A stretch of 64,000 nt of DNA from Methylobacterium aerolatum (GTDB lineage Bacteria; Pseudomonadota; Alphaproteobacteria; Rhizobiales; Beijerinckiaceae): NCBI RefSeq assembly GCF_022179085.1, contig NZ_BPQE01000003.1, forward strand, positions 62,001 to 126,000, given 5' to 3'. Both the position numbers and the translations under genes were made by a program. The notes below the pieces were generated by a model. That model did not search any database, was not told where the DNA came from, and saw only the letters and a list, made by a program, of their open reading frames with translations. Positions 8,746 through 17,044 of the stretch are shown here, in pieces; position 1 is the stretch's first letter; each line of letters begins with the position of its first letter.

Positions 8746-9223
8746 CGCGGGAAATCCAGTCTTAACCTAACCACCCCGGTTCGCCGGTTCGGGTGGATCG
8801 GCTCCGCCCCGGCCCGGCCCGTCGCGGCGGGCCGGTTGTAGCCGGTTGTTGCGCCGCAGCAAAGTGCGGACGGCAACCCGGCTCCGCCTGCGGCCCCCGG
8901 GCACAGCCGCGCCGGAGATCCTGCAACCGGCGTCGGGAGGGGAAGACGGCATCGGCGGCGGCACCGGTCAGCAACCGTTCAGCCGCAATGCCTAAGCTGT
9001 AAGGCCAAGATTGAAGTATTTCTACTTTGTTTCTTGTTACATTTCCGAAATATTACACGGTCAAGCAGGTTAATATCACCTGAATATACAATTCAGAGGT
9101 GATTTAATCCCCTGCCTTTATCCAGCCCCACATCAGGCGATGGGGGGTGTCTCGGCTTGGTCGCGCCTTGAGGGCGCGCCGGACATCGCCCCGCGGATCG
9201 CCCCTTCAGGCTCGAGACAGGCG
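8746..9223. other. Gene-free leader region before nepR
   Basis: From manC to nepR there are 587 bases without a convincing gene. The first part is GC-rich. From about 9000 to 9120 it is strikingly AT-rich for this genome and contains the inverted repeat at 9066-9114. I looked for the EcfG-type promoter (GGAAC, 16-17 bases, CGTT) and did not find it here. Confidence 0.6.
9066..9114 (+). promoter_or_regulatory. Extended imperfect inverted repeat upstream of nepR
   Basis: The left arm (9066-9085) and right arm (9090-9114) pair over most of their length: CAGG, TTAA, ATCACC and TGAAT are matched, with small bulges in the right arm. The core is TCACCTGAA, a 6-7-base AT-rich loop, then TTCAGAGGTGA. 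It lies ~110 bases before the nepR ATG and may be an operator or a leader hairpin. Confidence 0.45.
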
Positions 9224-9457
9224 ATGGCTCACGACGACCGGACAGATGACGGAACGCCCGCCCGGCGGGCGGGGTCCGGCCCTGGCCGTCCACCCCGCCG
9301 ACCGTCGCGGCGTCCCATCGACGCCACGGCCCGTGCCCGGATCGGCCAGGAGCTTCAGCGCCATTACGGCCATGTACTGGCCCTGCCGATCCCCGACCAC
9401 TTTCGCGCCCTGCTGGATGATCTGGCAGAGGGCGCCGACCGGGAGACCTCGCGATGA
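9224..9457 (+). CDS. nepR: NepR-family anti-sigma factor
   Basis: 77 residues. The N-terminal 30 are disordered and Arg/Pro-rich. The rest matches the NepR helix pair that clamps EcfG: ARIGQELQRHYGHVLALPIP then DHFRALLDDLAEG. In the known partner-switch, phosphorylated PhyR captures NepR and releases the sigma factor. I use ATG 9224; an upstream ATG at 9140 would add non-conserved residues. The stop overlaps the sigma-factor ATG by four bases (ATGA), the arrangement expected for stoichiometric translation. phyR is not in the window. Confidence 0.85.
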   Translation: MAHDDRTDDGTPARRAGSGPGRPPRRPSRRPIDATARARIGQELQRHYGHVLALPIPDHFRALLDDLAEGADRETSR

Positions 9458-10041
9458 TGCAGCCTCTCGCCCCGACCGGCAGCCCCGTCGGCACGCCCCC
9501 GGGCGCCGATGCGGAGATGCGCGACCTCCTGCTCGGCGCCATCCCGGCGCTCAGGGCCTTCGCCTTCTCGCTGACCTACGACCTCGACCGTTCGGACGAC
9601 CTCGTGCAGGACACCCTCGTGCGCGCCTGGACCAAGGCGGCGAGCTTCCGCCGGGGGACGAACCTGACGGCGTGGCTGTTCACGATCCTGCGCAACCTGT
9701 TCTACTCGGAGCAGCGCAAGCGCAAGCGTGAGGTGGAGGACGCGGAAGGCGCCCATGCGGCGCGCCTCGCCTCCCTGCCCGAGCAGGAGGTGCGGATGGA
9801 GATGGCGCAGTTCCAGGATGCCCTGAACCTCCTGCCGCACAGCCAGCGCGAGGCGCTGATCCTCGTCGGCGCCCAGAGCTTCACTTACGAGGAGGCGGCC
9901 GAGATCTGCGGCGTGGCCGTGGGCACCATCAAGAGCCGGGTGAGCCGTGCCCGGGTGCGCCTCATCGAGGCCCTCGGCATGGCGGGGACGGACGATATCG
10001 GTGCGGACGGGGCGACCCGGGCCGCCCTGGAGGAGTCCTGA
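9454..10041 (+). CDS. ecfG: EcfG-type general stress sigma factor
   Basis: 195 residues, ECF sigma-70 type. Region 2 is at about 25-95 (LRAFAFSLTYDLDRSDDLVQ, WLFTILRNLFYSEQRK). Region 4 is at about 130-182 (LPHSQREALILVGAQSFTYE, then GVAVGTIKSRVSRAR as the -35 recognition helix). The pairing with nepR identifies it as the EcfG class that directs the alphaproteobacterial general stress response. Methylobacterium genomes often carry several EcfG paralogues, so this may not be the only one. Confidence 0.88.
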   Translation: MMQPLAPTGSPVGTPPGADAEMRDLLLGAIPALRAFAFSLTYDLDRSDDLVQDTLVRAWTKAASFRRGTNLTAWLFTILRNLFYSEQRKRKREVEDAEGAHAARLASLPEQEVRMEMAQFQDALNLLPHSQREALILVGAQSFTYEEAAEICGVAVGTIKSRVSRARVRLIEALGMAGTDDIGADGATRAALEES

Positions 10042-10057
10042 CCCCTCCCCGGCTCCG

Positions 10058-10624
10058 TCACTTCACGGCGCGGACGATCTCGCGGAACTGCGGATGCTCG
10101 GCGCTGCCGAGCCATTCGAACAGGACCATCTCGGTGGTGACGATGTCGGCGCCCTGGGCCGCGAGGCGCCGGAGCGCCGCGTCGCGGTTTTCGGTCCGCC
10201 GTGAACCGACCGCATCCTGCACCACGCGGACCCGGCGGCCGGCCGCGAGGAGGCCGAGCGCCGTCTGAAGGACGCAGATATGCGCCTCGCAGCCTGCGAG
10301 GATCACGTCCGCCTGCGCGGGCACCCGGTCGAGGAAGCCCGGCGTGCGGGTGACGTCGAACGCCATCTTCGCCATCGCCTCGCGTCCCGCCAGCTCCGGG
10401 ACGGTGCCGCCGAGTCCGGCCGGGTTCTGCTCGGTGAGCAGGACCGGCACGCCGAGCTTCTCCGCACCCTCGACGAGATGCCTGGCGTTGGCGAGCACGC
10501 CGTCCACCTCCGCGATCACCGGCACGAGCCGGGCCTGGAGGTCGATCACGACGAGCAGGGAGCGGGCGGGATCGATGGCAGGGAGCATGGAGCGGGCGTC
10601 GTCCAGAAGGGGTTGCTCGCCCAA
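10058..10624 (-). CDS. Isochorismatase-family hydrolase
   Basis: 188 residues with the cysteine-hydrolase fold: SLLVVIDLQARLVP (catalytic Asp), then AGCEAHICVLQTALGLLAAG with the nucleophilic Cys of GxEAHxC, and RVRVVQDAVGSR. The family also includes nicotinamidases and YcaC-type hydrolases of unknown substrate; this one resembles the YcaC/ISOC1 branch. The start at 10624 gives an acidic leader; MLPAIDP about 12 residues in is an alternative. It is convergent with ecfG, with 16 bases between the stops. Confidence 0.8.
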   Translation of the reverse strand: MGEQPLLDDARSMLPAIDPARSLLVVIDLQARLVPVIAEVDGVLANARHLVEGAEKLGVPVLLTEQNPAGLGGTVPELAGREAMAKMAFDVTRTPGFLDRVPAQADVILAGCEAHICVLQTALGLLAAGRRVRVVQDAVGSRRTENRDAALRRLAAQGADIVTTEMVLFEWLGSAEHPQFREIVRAVK

Positions 10625-10700
10625 GTGGAGGGCGGGGCGATGGGGACAAGGGCCCTGCCCGCGGCGCTTGCGGCGACGAAGGGGCCGGGGCGGATGGCCG

Positions 10701-11702
10701 TCAGTAACGCGCGAAGAACTCCGCCAGCGTTCTCCGGTCCTGCGTGACGGTGAGGCCGAGCGCCAGGAGGATCCTTGCCTTCTGCGGCGTCAGGGTGTCC
10801 GCGCTGAGGATGCCCTCGTCCCGCAGTCTCGTGGTGAGGGGGACGAGACCGCTGCCCGCGCGGGTGGACATCACCACCGCGACACCGGAGGCGGCCGCCG
10901 CCGTGATGGCCTCCGCCTCGGCCGGCGGCAGCATCCCCGGCGCCAGGGCCGCGCAGACGATGCCCTCCGCGCCGGCGGCCTGGAAGGCCCGCACGGCGGT
11001 GCCGTCCGCATCGGCATACGCGTAGGCGATATCGACCCGCGGCAGGCCCGCGAGGGACCGGATGTCGAAGGGGGTCCCGGGCGCGTGGGCGCGCTCGGTG
11101 CGGCGGTAGTAATGCACGCGGTCGCCGTCCACATGGCCGAGGATGCCGAAATCCGGCGTGCGGAAGGTCTGCAGCCGGGTGACCGAGGTCTTGGTGACGT
11201 CCCGCGCTGCCTGGATCTCATCGTTGAGCACCACGAGAACCCCCCTGCCCCGGGATTCCGGCGCGGCGGCGGTGCGGACGGCTGCCACGAGGTTGAGGGC
11301 GGCATCGGACGAGAGGGCGCTCATCGGGCGCTGCGAGCCGACCAGCACCACCGGCACCGGGACGGTGAGGGTCAGGCTCAGGGCGTAGGCGGTCTCTTCC
11401 AGGGTTGCCGTGCCGTGGCCGATGACGATGCCAGCGCATTCGGGATGGGCGGCCACGGTCTCCTCGCAGAGGCGCACGAGATCGCGCCACTCGGCGAAGC
11501 CGATGGCCGGGCTCGGCACCGCCCGGAACGGCACCGGCAGCACTTCGGCGACCCGCGCCAACTCCGGCACGGCCGCGACGATGGCCTGGGCATCCAGGCG
11601 CCGGTCGGTGGCGGAGTAATCGAGGATGTCGAGGCTGTCCCGGCCGAGGGAGGAGATCGTCCCACCCGTGCCGATGAAAGCCACCGTCGGCTTGGCCGCC
11701 AT
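10701..11702 (-). CDS. L-asparaginase-family amidohydrolase
   Basis: 333 residues, the length of bacterial type I/II asparaginases (asparagine to aspartate and ammonia). The first active-site motif is present (AFIGTGGTISS, residues 9-19). The second reads GHGTATLEETAY, where classical enzymes have HGTDT; Ala replaces the substrate-binding Asp. VLVGSQRPMSALSSDAALNL and the C-terminal region fit the family. No signal peptide, so cytoplasmic. Because of the Asp to Ala change, substrate preference may differ. It is 76 bases upstream of the hydrolase gene on the same strand and could be co-transcribed with it. Confidence 0.82.
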   Translation of the reverse strand: MAAKPTVAFIGTGGTISSLGRDSLDILDYSATDRRLDAQAIVAAVPELARVAEVLPVPFRAVPSPAIGFAEWRDLVRLCEETVAAHPECAGIVIGHGTATLEETAYALSLTLTVPVPVVLVGSQRPMSALSSDAALNLVAAVRTAAAPESRGRGVLVVLNDEIQAARDVTKTSVTRLQTFRTPDFGILGHVDGDRVHYYRRTERAHAPGTPFDIRSLAGLPRVDIAYAYADADGTAVRAFQAAGAEGIVCAALAPGMLPPAEAEAITAAAASGVAVVMSTRAGSGLVPLTTRLRDEGILSADTLTPQKARILLALGLTVTQDRRTLAEFFARY

Positions 11703-11851
11703 GGTTGTCCCCTTTGCTCGTTCTGCTCGCGCGGGAGAAGGCGCCGCCCCGCCGCCTTCCTCCTGGGCGTCATCCTCAGTCTCCGGCGGGAGCGAGAGTG
11801 ATCGCCCCTCCCCGCTTGCGGGGACCGTTGCGAAATTCCCCCAATCCTCAA

Positions 11852-11959
11852 CCTCATTCCGAGGTGCCCGCCTCGGGGGGCCTCGAAGGAGGCCTCCAGC
11901 ACGCTCCGCGACCCCTGGAGGCCTCCTTCGAGGCTGCTCCGCAGCACCTCAGGATGAGG
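11852..11959. repeat. Nested palindromic intergenic element
   Basis: Outer arms CCTCATTCCGAGGTGC (11852-11867) and its near reverse complement (11944-11959) match at 14 of 16 positions. Inner arms at 11880-11899 and 11915-11934 are a perfect 20-base inverted repeat with a 15-base loop. It lies in the 319-bp gap between the asparaginase start and the leuS stop. The outer arm resembles the CCTCATCCTGAGGTGC repeats known from many Rhizobiales genomes. Nothing else is seen in this gap. Confidence 0.75.
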
Positions 11960-12021
11960 GGGAGGGCGGGAGCGGGGGCGATGATCGCGTCTCGCAACGG
12001 ATCCCCGCCCCCACGAACCGG

Positions 12022-14601
12022 TCAGACCACGAGGTTCACGATCCGGCCGGGCACCACGATCACCTTGCGCGGCGCCTTGCCCTCCAGAACCCTCTGGACT
12101 GCTTCAAGGGCCAGGGTCGCCGCCTCGACGGCCTTGGCGTCGGCATCGCGGGGCACGGTGACGTCCGCCCGCTTCTTGCCGTTGATCTGCACCGGCAGGG
12201 TGATCTCGTCCTCCACCAGCAGGGCGGCCTCCGCCTCGGGCCACTCCGCAGCGGCGACGAGGCCGGTCCGGCCAAGCGCCGTCCAGCATTCCTCCGCGAG
12301 GTGCGGCATCATCGGCGCGATGAGCTGCACGAGGATGCCCGCCGCCTCCTGGGCCGCCGTCGGCGAGACGGCGCCGCGCAGGGCGTCGTCGAGGGCGTTG
12401 GCCAGCGTGTAGATGTGGGCGACGCAGCGGTTGAAGCGCAGGCGCTCGACATCCTCCCCCACCGCCGCAAGCGCCCGGTGGGCGGCCTTGCGCAGCGCGA
12501 GATCGGCGGCCCCGTCGCCGGTGGCCGCGCCCGCCGCGTTCACGAGGCGCCAGACGCGCTGGACGAACCGGGCCGCGCCCTGCACGCCCTCCTCCGTCCA
12601 GATCACGTCGCGCTCGGGCGGGGAGTCGGAGAGCATGAACCAGCGGGCGGTGTCGGCGCCGTAGCTGGCGATGATGTCGTCGGGGTCCACGACGTTCTTC
12701 TTGGACTTCGACATCTTCTCGATCGATCCGATGGTGACCGGACCGTGGGTTTTCACGTGAAACGCCTGCCGCTCGCCGCCCTCCGTGGTGAGACGGACAT
12801 CGGCCGGCGGGACCCAGGCGCCCGCCTCGTCCTTGTAGGTCTCGTGGACCACCATGCCCTGGGTGAACAGCCCGGCGAAGGGCTCCGACACGCCGGACCA
12901 GCCGGTTTCGCGCATCGCCCGGGTGAAGAACCGCGCGTAGAGCAGGTGCAGGATCGCGTGCTCGATGCCGCCGATATACTGGTCCACCGGCAGCCAGCGG
13001 TTCACGGTCTCCGGGTCTGTCGGCCGGTCTTGAAGCCACGGCGCCGTGAAGCGGGCGAAGTACCACGAGGAATCCACGAAGGTGTCCATCGTATCGGTCT
13101 CGCGCCGGGCGGCGGCCCCGCAGCGCGGACACGGCACCTGCCGCCACGCGGCATCGCGCTCCAGCGGGTTGCCTGGCTGATCGAAGGAGACCTCCTCCGG
13201 CAGCTTCACCGGGAGGTCCTCCACTGGCACCGGCACAGGGCCGCAGCTCTCGCAATGGATGATCGGGATCGGGCAGCCCCAGTAGCGCTGGCGCGAGACG
13301 CCCCAGTCGCGCAGGCGGAACTGCACCTTGCGGCTGGCGGCCCCCTCCCCTTCCAGGCGGCTCGCCACGGCCTCGAAGGCCGCGTCGGTGGTCATCCCGT
13401 CGAGGAAGCGCGAATGGATCATCCGCCCGTCACCGTCATAGGCGGTGTCGGTGATGACGAAGCTCTCCGGGTCCTGCCCCTCCGGACAGACGACGGGCGT
13501 GTTGCCCAGCCCGTACTTGTTCGCGAAATCGAGGTCGCGCTGGTCGTGGGCCGGGCAGCCGAACACCGCGCCCGTGCCGTACTCCATGAGCACGAAGTTC
13601 GCGACGTAGACCGGCAACTCCCAGGACGGGTCCAGGGGGTGGCGGACCTTGAGGCCCGTGTCGAAGCCGAGCTTCTCCGCCGTATCGATGGCGGCCTGGG
13701 CCGTGCCGATGCGCTGGCACTCCGCGATGAAGCCCTGCAACGCCTCATTGCCCCCAGCCAGCGCCGCGGCGATCGGATGGTCGGCGGCGATGGCAAGGAA
13801 CCGGGCGCCGAACAGCGTGTCGGGCCGGGTGGTGTAGACCGTCACGCCGTCTCCGTAGCCGGCAACAGGCTGCGTCAGGCCGAACCGGACCTCCAGGCCC
13901 TCGGACCGGCCGATCCAGTTCTTCTGCATCAGCCGGACCTTCTCCGGCCAGCGGTCGAGCCCGTCGAGGGCCTTCAACAGGTCCTCCGCGAAATGCGTGA
14001 TGCGGAAGAACCACTGGGTCAGCTCGCGCTGCTCCACCAGGGCGCCGGAGCGCCATCCGCGCCCGTCGATCACCTGCTCGTTGGCGAGCACGGTGTGGTC
14101 CACCGGGTCCCAGTTCACCTTCGCGGTGCGCCGGGCCACGAGGCCCTTCTCCAAGAAATCGAGGAACATGCGCTGCTGGTGCTTGTAGTAGGCCGGGTCG
14201 CAGGTCGCGATCTCCCGGCTCCAGTCGAGGGACAGGCCCATCGACTGCAACTGCCCGCGCATCGTCGCGATGTTCTCGTAGGTCCAGGCGCGCGGGTTGA
14301 CCTTGCGCTCCATGGCGGCGTTCTCGGCGGGCAGGCCGAAGGCGTCCCAGCCCATCGGGTGCAGCACGTTGAAGCCCTTGGCGCGCTTGTAGCGGGCCAC
14401 CACGTCGCCCATCGCGTAGTTGCGGACGTGACCCATGTGGATGCGCCCCGACGGGTAGGGGAACATCTCCAGCACGTAGTATTTCGGGCGCTGGTCGGCG
14501 TTGTCGGTCTCGAAGATCTTCGCCTCGGACCACGCCGCCTGCCAGCGCGGCTCGGCATCCTTGGCGTTGTAGCGTTCGAGCGGGGTGGGTGCGTCGGTCA
14601 T
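12022..14601 (-). CDS. leuS: Leucyl-tRNA synthetase
   Basis: 859 residues, essentially the E. coli length. It charges tRNA-Leu, with an editing domain. Class I signatures: [17 protein letters not shown] (HIGH-like) near residue 50 and EKMSKSKKN near 627. A CxxC pair, CESC and CPRCG, marks the zinc-binding region. Start ATG 14601 gives [15 protein letters not shown]; the 28 extra in-frame residues upstream are not family-like. In Rhizobiales leuS normally sits beside lptE-holA; here lptE is 27 kb away. A degenerate parS-like palindrome lies inside the gene at 12749-12764. Confidence 0.97.
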   Translation of the reverse strand: MTDAPTPLERYNAKDAEPRWQAAWSEAKIFETDNADQRPKYYVLEMFPYPSGRIHMGHVRNYAMGDVVARYKRAKGFNVLHPMGWDAFGLPAENAAMERKVNPRAWTYENIATMRGQLQSMGLSLDWSREIATCDPAYYKHQQRMFLDFLEKGLVARRTAKVNWDPVDHTVLANEQVIDGRGWRSGALVEQRELTQWFFRITHFAEDLLKALDGLDRWPEKVRLMQKNWIGRSEGLEVRFGLTQPVAGYGDGVTVYTTRPDTLFGARFLAIAADHPIAAALAGGNEALQGFIAECQRIGTAQAAIDTAEKLGFDTGLKVRHPLDPSWELPVYVANFVLMEYGTGAVFGCPAHDQRDLDFANKYGLGNTPVVCPEGQDPESFVITDTAYDGDGRMIHSRFLDGMTTDAAFEAVASRLEGEGAASRKVQFRLRDWGVSRQRYWGCPIPIIHCESCGPVPVPVEDLPVKLPEEVSFDQPGNPLERDAAWRQVPCPRCGAAARRETDTMDTFVDSSWYFARFTAPWLQDRPTDPETVNRWLPVDQYIGGIEHAILHLLYARFFTRAMRETGWSGVSEPFAGLFTQGMVVHETYKDEAGAWVPPADVRLTTEGGERQAFHVKTHGPVTIGSIEKMSKSKKNVVDPDDIIASYGADTARWFMLSDSPPERDVIWTEEGVQGAARFVQRVWRLVNAAGAATGDGAADLALRKAAHRALAAVGEDVERLRFNRCVAHIYTLANALDDALRGAVSPTAAQEAAGILVQLIAPMMPHLAEECWTALGRTGLVAAAEWPEAEAALLVEDEITLPVQINGKKRADVTVPRDADAKAVEAATLALEAVQRVLEGKAPRKVIVVPGRIVNLVV
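12749..12764. promoter_or_regulatory. Imperfect parS-like site inside leuS
   Basis: GTTTTCACGTGAAACG matches the parS consensus TGTTTCACGTGAAACA at 13 of 16 positions, with the central 12 bases TTTCACGTGAAA intact. It encodes FHVK of LeuS in the antisense direction. ParB binding is plausible but weaker than at a perfect site. Confidence 0.45.
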
Positions 14602-14753
14602 CGGGCGGGGATCTGTCGCGGGTGCATGGTTCTCTTGCGGCGGGAGTAGCATATCCGGGAGGCGGCGGGTCAACGGGCCTTGCATGGCGCCCCTTGCATG
14701 GCGGCTGCGTCCATGCTTGCCCCCGTCGACGACGAGACCGAGGAGACCCCACG

Positions 14754-15491
14754 ATGCCCGCTCCCCTGCCCGGACCGCCCCCCCGCGCCGACACGGGCCA
14801 CATCCCGCCCGTGGGCGAGGCCGATGTCGCCGCCGGTCTCGCGGAGGTGCGCGAGGGCGTCGCCCGCGCCGCCCGCGACAGCGAGCGCGACCCGGCCGAC
14901 GTCCACCTCATCGCGATCTCGAAGACGGTTCCGGCCGAGGGTATCCTCCCCGCGCTGGAGGCGGGGCAGCGCCTGTTCGGCGAGAATTACGTGCAGGAAT
15001 CGGTCGCCAAATGGCCGGCCCTGAAGGAGCGGTACCCGGATGTGGAACTGCACCTCGTCGGCCCGCTGCAATCGAACAAGGCCCGCGAGGCGGTGGCCTT
15101 GTTCGACGTAATTCATTCCCTCGACCGGCTCTCGCTCGCCGCCGCCCTCGCCAAGGAGATCGCCCGCACCGGGCGGGAGCCGAAGCTGCTCATCCAGGTC
15201 AACACCGGCGACGAGGCGCAGAAGAGCGGCATCCCCGTGGACCAGCTCGATACCCTGCTCACCGAGTGCCGGGACACCCATGGGCTCGCGATCCACGGCC
15301 TCATGTGCATCCCGCCCGTCGAGGACCCGCCCTCGGCCCATTTCGCCCTGCTCGCGAAGCTCGCCCGCGAGCGTAACCTGCCGATCCTGTCGATGGGCAT
15401 GAGCGCCGATTACCCGGCGGCGATCCAAGTGGGCGCCACCCATGTCCGCGTCGGCACCGCGATCTTCGGGCAGCGGCTGAAGAAGGGGTAG
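14754..15491 (+). CDS. YggS-family PLP-binding homeostasis protein
   Basis: 245 residues, a single TIM barrel. It binds PLP and helps balance vitamin B6 and amino acids rather than catalysing a known reaction. [11 protein letters not shown] carries the PLP lysine; [21 protein letters not shown] and the C-terminal [12 protein letters not shown] plus GTAIFG are hallmark motifs. Start ATG 14754 has GAGGAG about 10 bases upstream. It is divergent from leuS, with a 152-bp shared upstream region. Confidence 0.93.
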   Translation: MPAPLPGPPPRADTGHIPPVGEADVAAGLAEVREGVARAARDSERDPADVHLIAISKTVPAEGILPALEAGQRLFGENYVQESVAKWPALKERYPDVELHLVGPLQSNKAREAVALFDVIHSLDRLSLAAALAKEIARTGREPKLLIQVNTGDEAQKSGIPVDQLDTLLTECRDTHGLAIHGLMCIPPVEDPPSAHFALLAKLARERNLPILSMGMSADYPAAIQVGATHVRVGTAIFGQRLKKG

Positions 15492-15498
15492 GCCGCAC

Positions 15499-15591
15499 CG
15501 TCATTGCGAACGCAGTGACGCAATCCAGGGATGCGCCCCCCTTCACGGCGTCCCGCGACCCTGGATTGCTTCGCGTTGCTCGCAATGACGG
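15499..15591. repeat. Dispersed inverted-repeat element, copy 1
   Basis: Starts CGTCATTGCGAACGC and ends with the near reverse complement TGCTCGCAATGACGG; the arms also share GCAATCCAGGG / CCCTGGATTGC. It lies between two convergent genes. The same family occurs at 18892, 29125, 29270, 29415 and 60052. Confidence 0.85.
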
Positions 15592-15616
15592 GAAGGGTGT
15601 CGCCATCGCGCGCGGA

Positions 15617-16339
15617 TCAATCGATCACCAGCCGGTACCCCACGCCGCGCACCGTCTGCAGGAAGGTCGGGTTGGCCGGATCGACCTCGAGCTTGCGGCG
15701 CAGGCGGTTGATCTGCACGTCGATCGCCCGCTCGGCGGCGGCGCCGCTGTCCCCGGCGAGCTGCTCGCGCTCCACCCCGGCGCCGGCGGCCTGGGAGAGG
15801 ATGGTGAGGATCTCCCGCTCCCGCTCGGTGATGCGGATCACCTCCCCGTCCCGGCGCAGCTCCCCCCGGTCCGGCCGATACGCGAAGGGACCGAACGCCA
15901 CGGGCGCGGCATCCGCCTCCCGGGCGCGCACGGGGCCGCGGTTGATGATGTTGTTGAGCCGGAGCGTCAGCTCGCGGGGGTCGAAGGGCTTGGGCAGGTA
16001 GTCGTCGGCGCCGATCTCCAGCCCCATCACCCGGTCGTTGGTGTTGGACCGGGCTGTGAGCATCAGGATCGGGACCTTCGAGGTCTCGCGGACGCTGCGG
16101 GCGTAATCGAAGCCGTTCTCGCCCGGCATCATCACGTCGAGCACCATGGCGTCGAAGACCAGGGCCTGCGCCCGCGCCCGCGCCTCGGCGGCGCTGGCGG
16201 CGGCGGTCACGCGGAAGCCCTGCTCCACGAGGTAGCGCGCCAGCAACTCGCGCAGGCGCCGGTCGTCGTCGACCACGAGGATGTGGGGCGCCTCGTCGGG
16301 CAGGTCGGCCGCCTCCGGCCGGGCGGAGGCCGACGTCAT
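15617..16339 (-). CDS. petR: OmpR/PhoB-type response regulator (PetR-like)
   Basis: 240 residues. The receiver domain has the acidic pocket VVDDDRR (23-29), phospho-acceptor Asp68 in MVLDVMMPGENGFD, and KPFDPREL. The winged-helix DNA-binding domain is C-terminal (INRLRRKLEVDPANP, VRGVGYRLV). Its ATG overlaps the stop of the upstream MarR gene by four bases. A MarR gene overlapping an OmpR-type regulator is the petP-petR arrangement of purple bacteria and Rhizobiales. No cognate kinase is adjacent. The name rests on context and similarity. Confidence 0.8.
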   Translation of the reverse strand: MTSASARPEAADLPDEAPHILVVDDDRRLRELLARYLVEQGFRVTAAASAAEARARAQALVFDAMVLDVMMPGENGFDYARSVRETSKVPILMLTARSNTNDRVMGLEIGADDYLPKPFDPRELTLRLNNIINRGPVRAREADAAPVAFGPFAYRPDRGELRRDGEVIRITEREREILTILSQAAGAGVEREQLAGDSGAAAERAIDVQINRLRRKLEVDPANPTFLQTVRGVGYRLVID

Positions 16340-16896
16340 GCGCCCTCCCCGCCCGCCGGGCGCGGGGTGCGCCGGGCCATCAGGCGGCGGACGGCGGGGC
16401 GATCCTCGGGCTCGATCATCGCCATCAGGAAATCCTCCGGTGAGGCCGTCGCGTCCGGCGAGGCGAGGGCACGGGCGAGCCGCCGGGCCTGGACGCGGGT
16501 GAGGTCGGCGGCGAGCGCCGCGCCCGATTCGGTGCAGGACAGGAGCCGCTGGCGCCGGTCGCTCGTGCCCGGCCGCTGCACGACGTAACCCTGTCCGATC
16601 AGGTCCTTGAGCACCCGGTTCAGGCTCTGCTTGGTGATGCGCAGGATATCGAGCAATTCGGCGATGGTCAGGCCGGGATAGCGATCCACGAAATGGAGCA
16701 CCCGGTGATGCGCCCGGCCGAAGCCGTAATCGGCCAAGATCCGGTCCGGATCGCCGACGAAGTCGCGGTAGGCGAAGAACAGCAGCTCGATCAGGTCGTC
16801 CCCGCCGGGCGCGGGTGGCCGGGCGACGCCCGTGTCCTTGGCGCGTCCGGCCCGTGTCGGAAGGGATGGCTCGTCGCGCGAGGTTATCGGTCTCAC
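16336..16896 (-). CDS. petP: MarR-family regulator (PetP-like)
   Basis: 186 residues. The MarR winged helix spans about 45-140: YPGLTIAELLDILRITKQSL (recognition helix), then LIGQGYVVQRPGTSDRRQRL (wing). The first 30 residues are a disordered, Pro/Arg-rich leader, so a later start is possible. First gene of a two-gene operon with the response regulator, coupled by ATGA. The ligand is unknown. Confidence 0.8.
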   Translation of the reverse strand: MRPITSRDEPSLPTRAGRAKDTGVARPPAPGGDDLIELLFFAYRDFVGDPDRILADYGFGRAHHRVLHFVDRYPGLTIAELLDILRITKQSLNRVLKDLIGQGYVVQRPGTSDRRQRLLSCTESGAALAADLTRVQARRLARALASPDATASPEDFLMAMIEPEDRPAVRRLMARRTPRPAGGEGA

Positions 16897-17013
16897 GGCG
16901 CGGCCGCTCCCCGAACGGGCGATAGGTCAGTGCCCGTGACGTGTCTCAGCGCAGCAAGGGTCCGTCAAGCCTGGCGGGTGAATGGGATGGGATCCTTGGC
17001 ATGGCTTTCGAGG

Positions 17014-17037
17014 CAGAGGGCGCCGAGGCGCCCTCTG
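17014..17037 (-). terminator. Hairpin downstream of fhs
   Basis: CAGAGGGCGCC and GGCGCCCTCTG form a perfect 11-bp stem with a two-base loop, starting 8 bases beyond the fhs stop codon. No clear U-tract follows on the minus strand, so it may terminate weakly or protect the 3' end of the message. Confidence 0.55.
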
Positions 17038-17044
17038 GTTCCCC

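Noticed and set aside
11626-14649. Very long open frame antisense to leuS
   Set aside because: It is the mirror of a clear leuS gene. Residue composition (His/Gly/Arg/Val runs) is that of a GC-rich shadow frame, with no domain.
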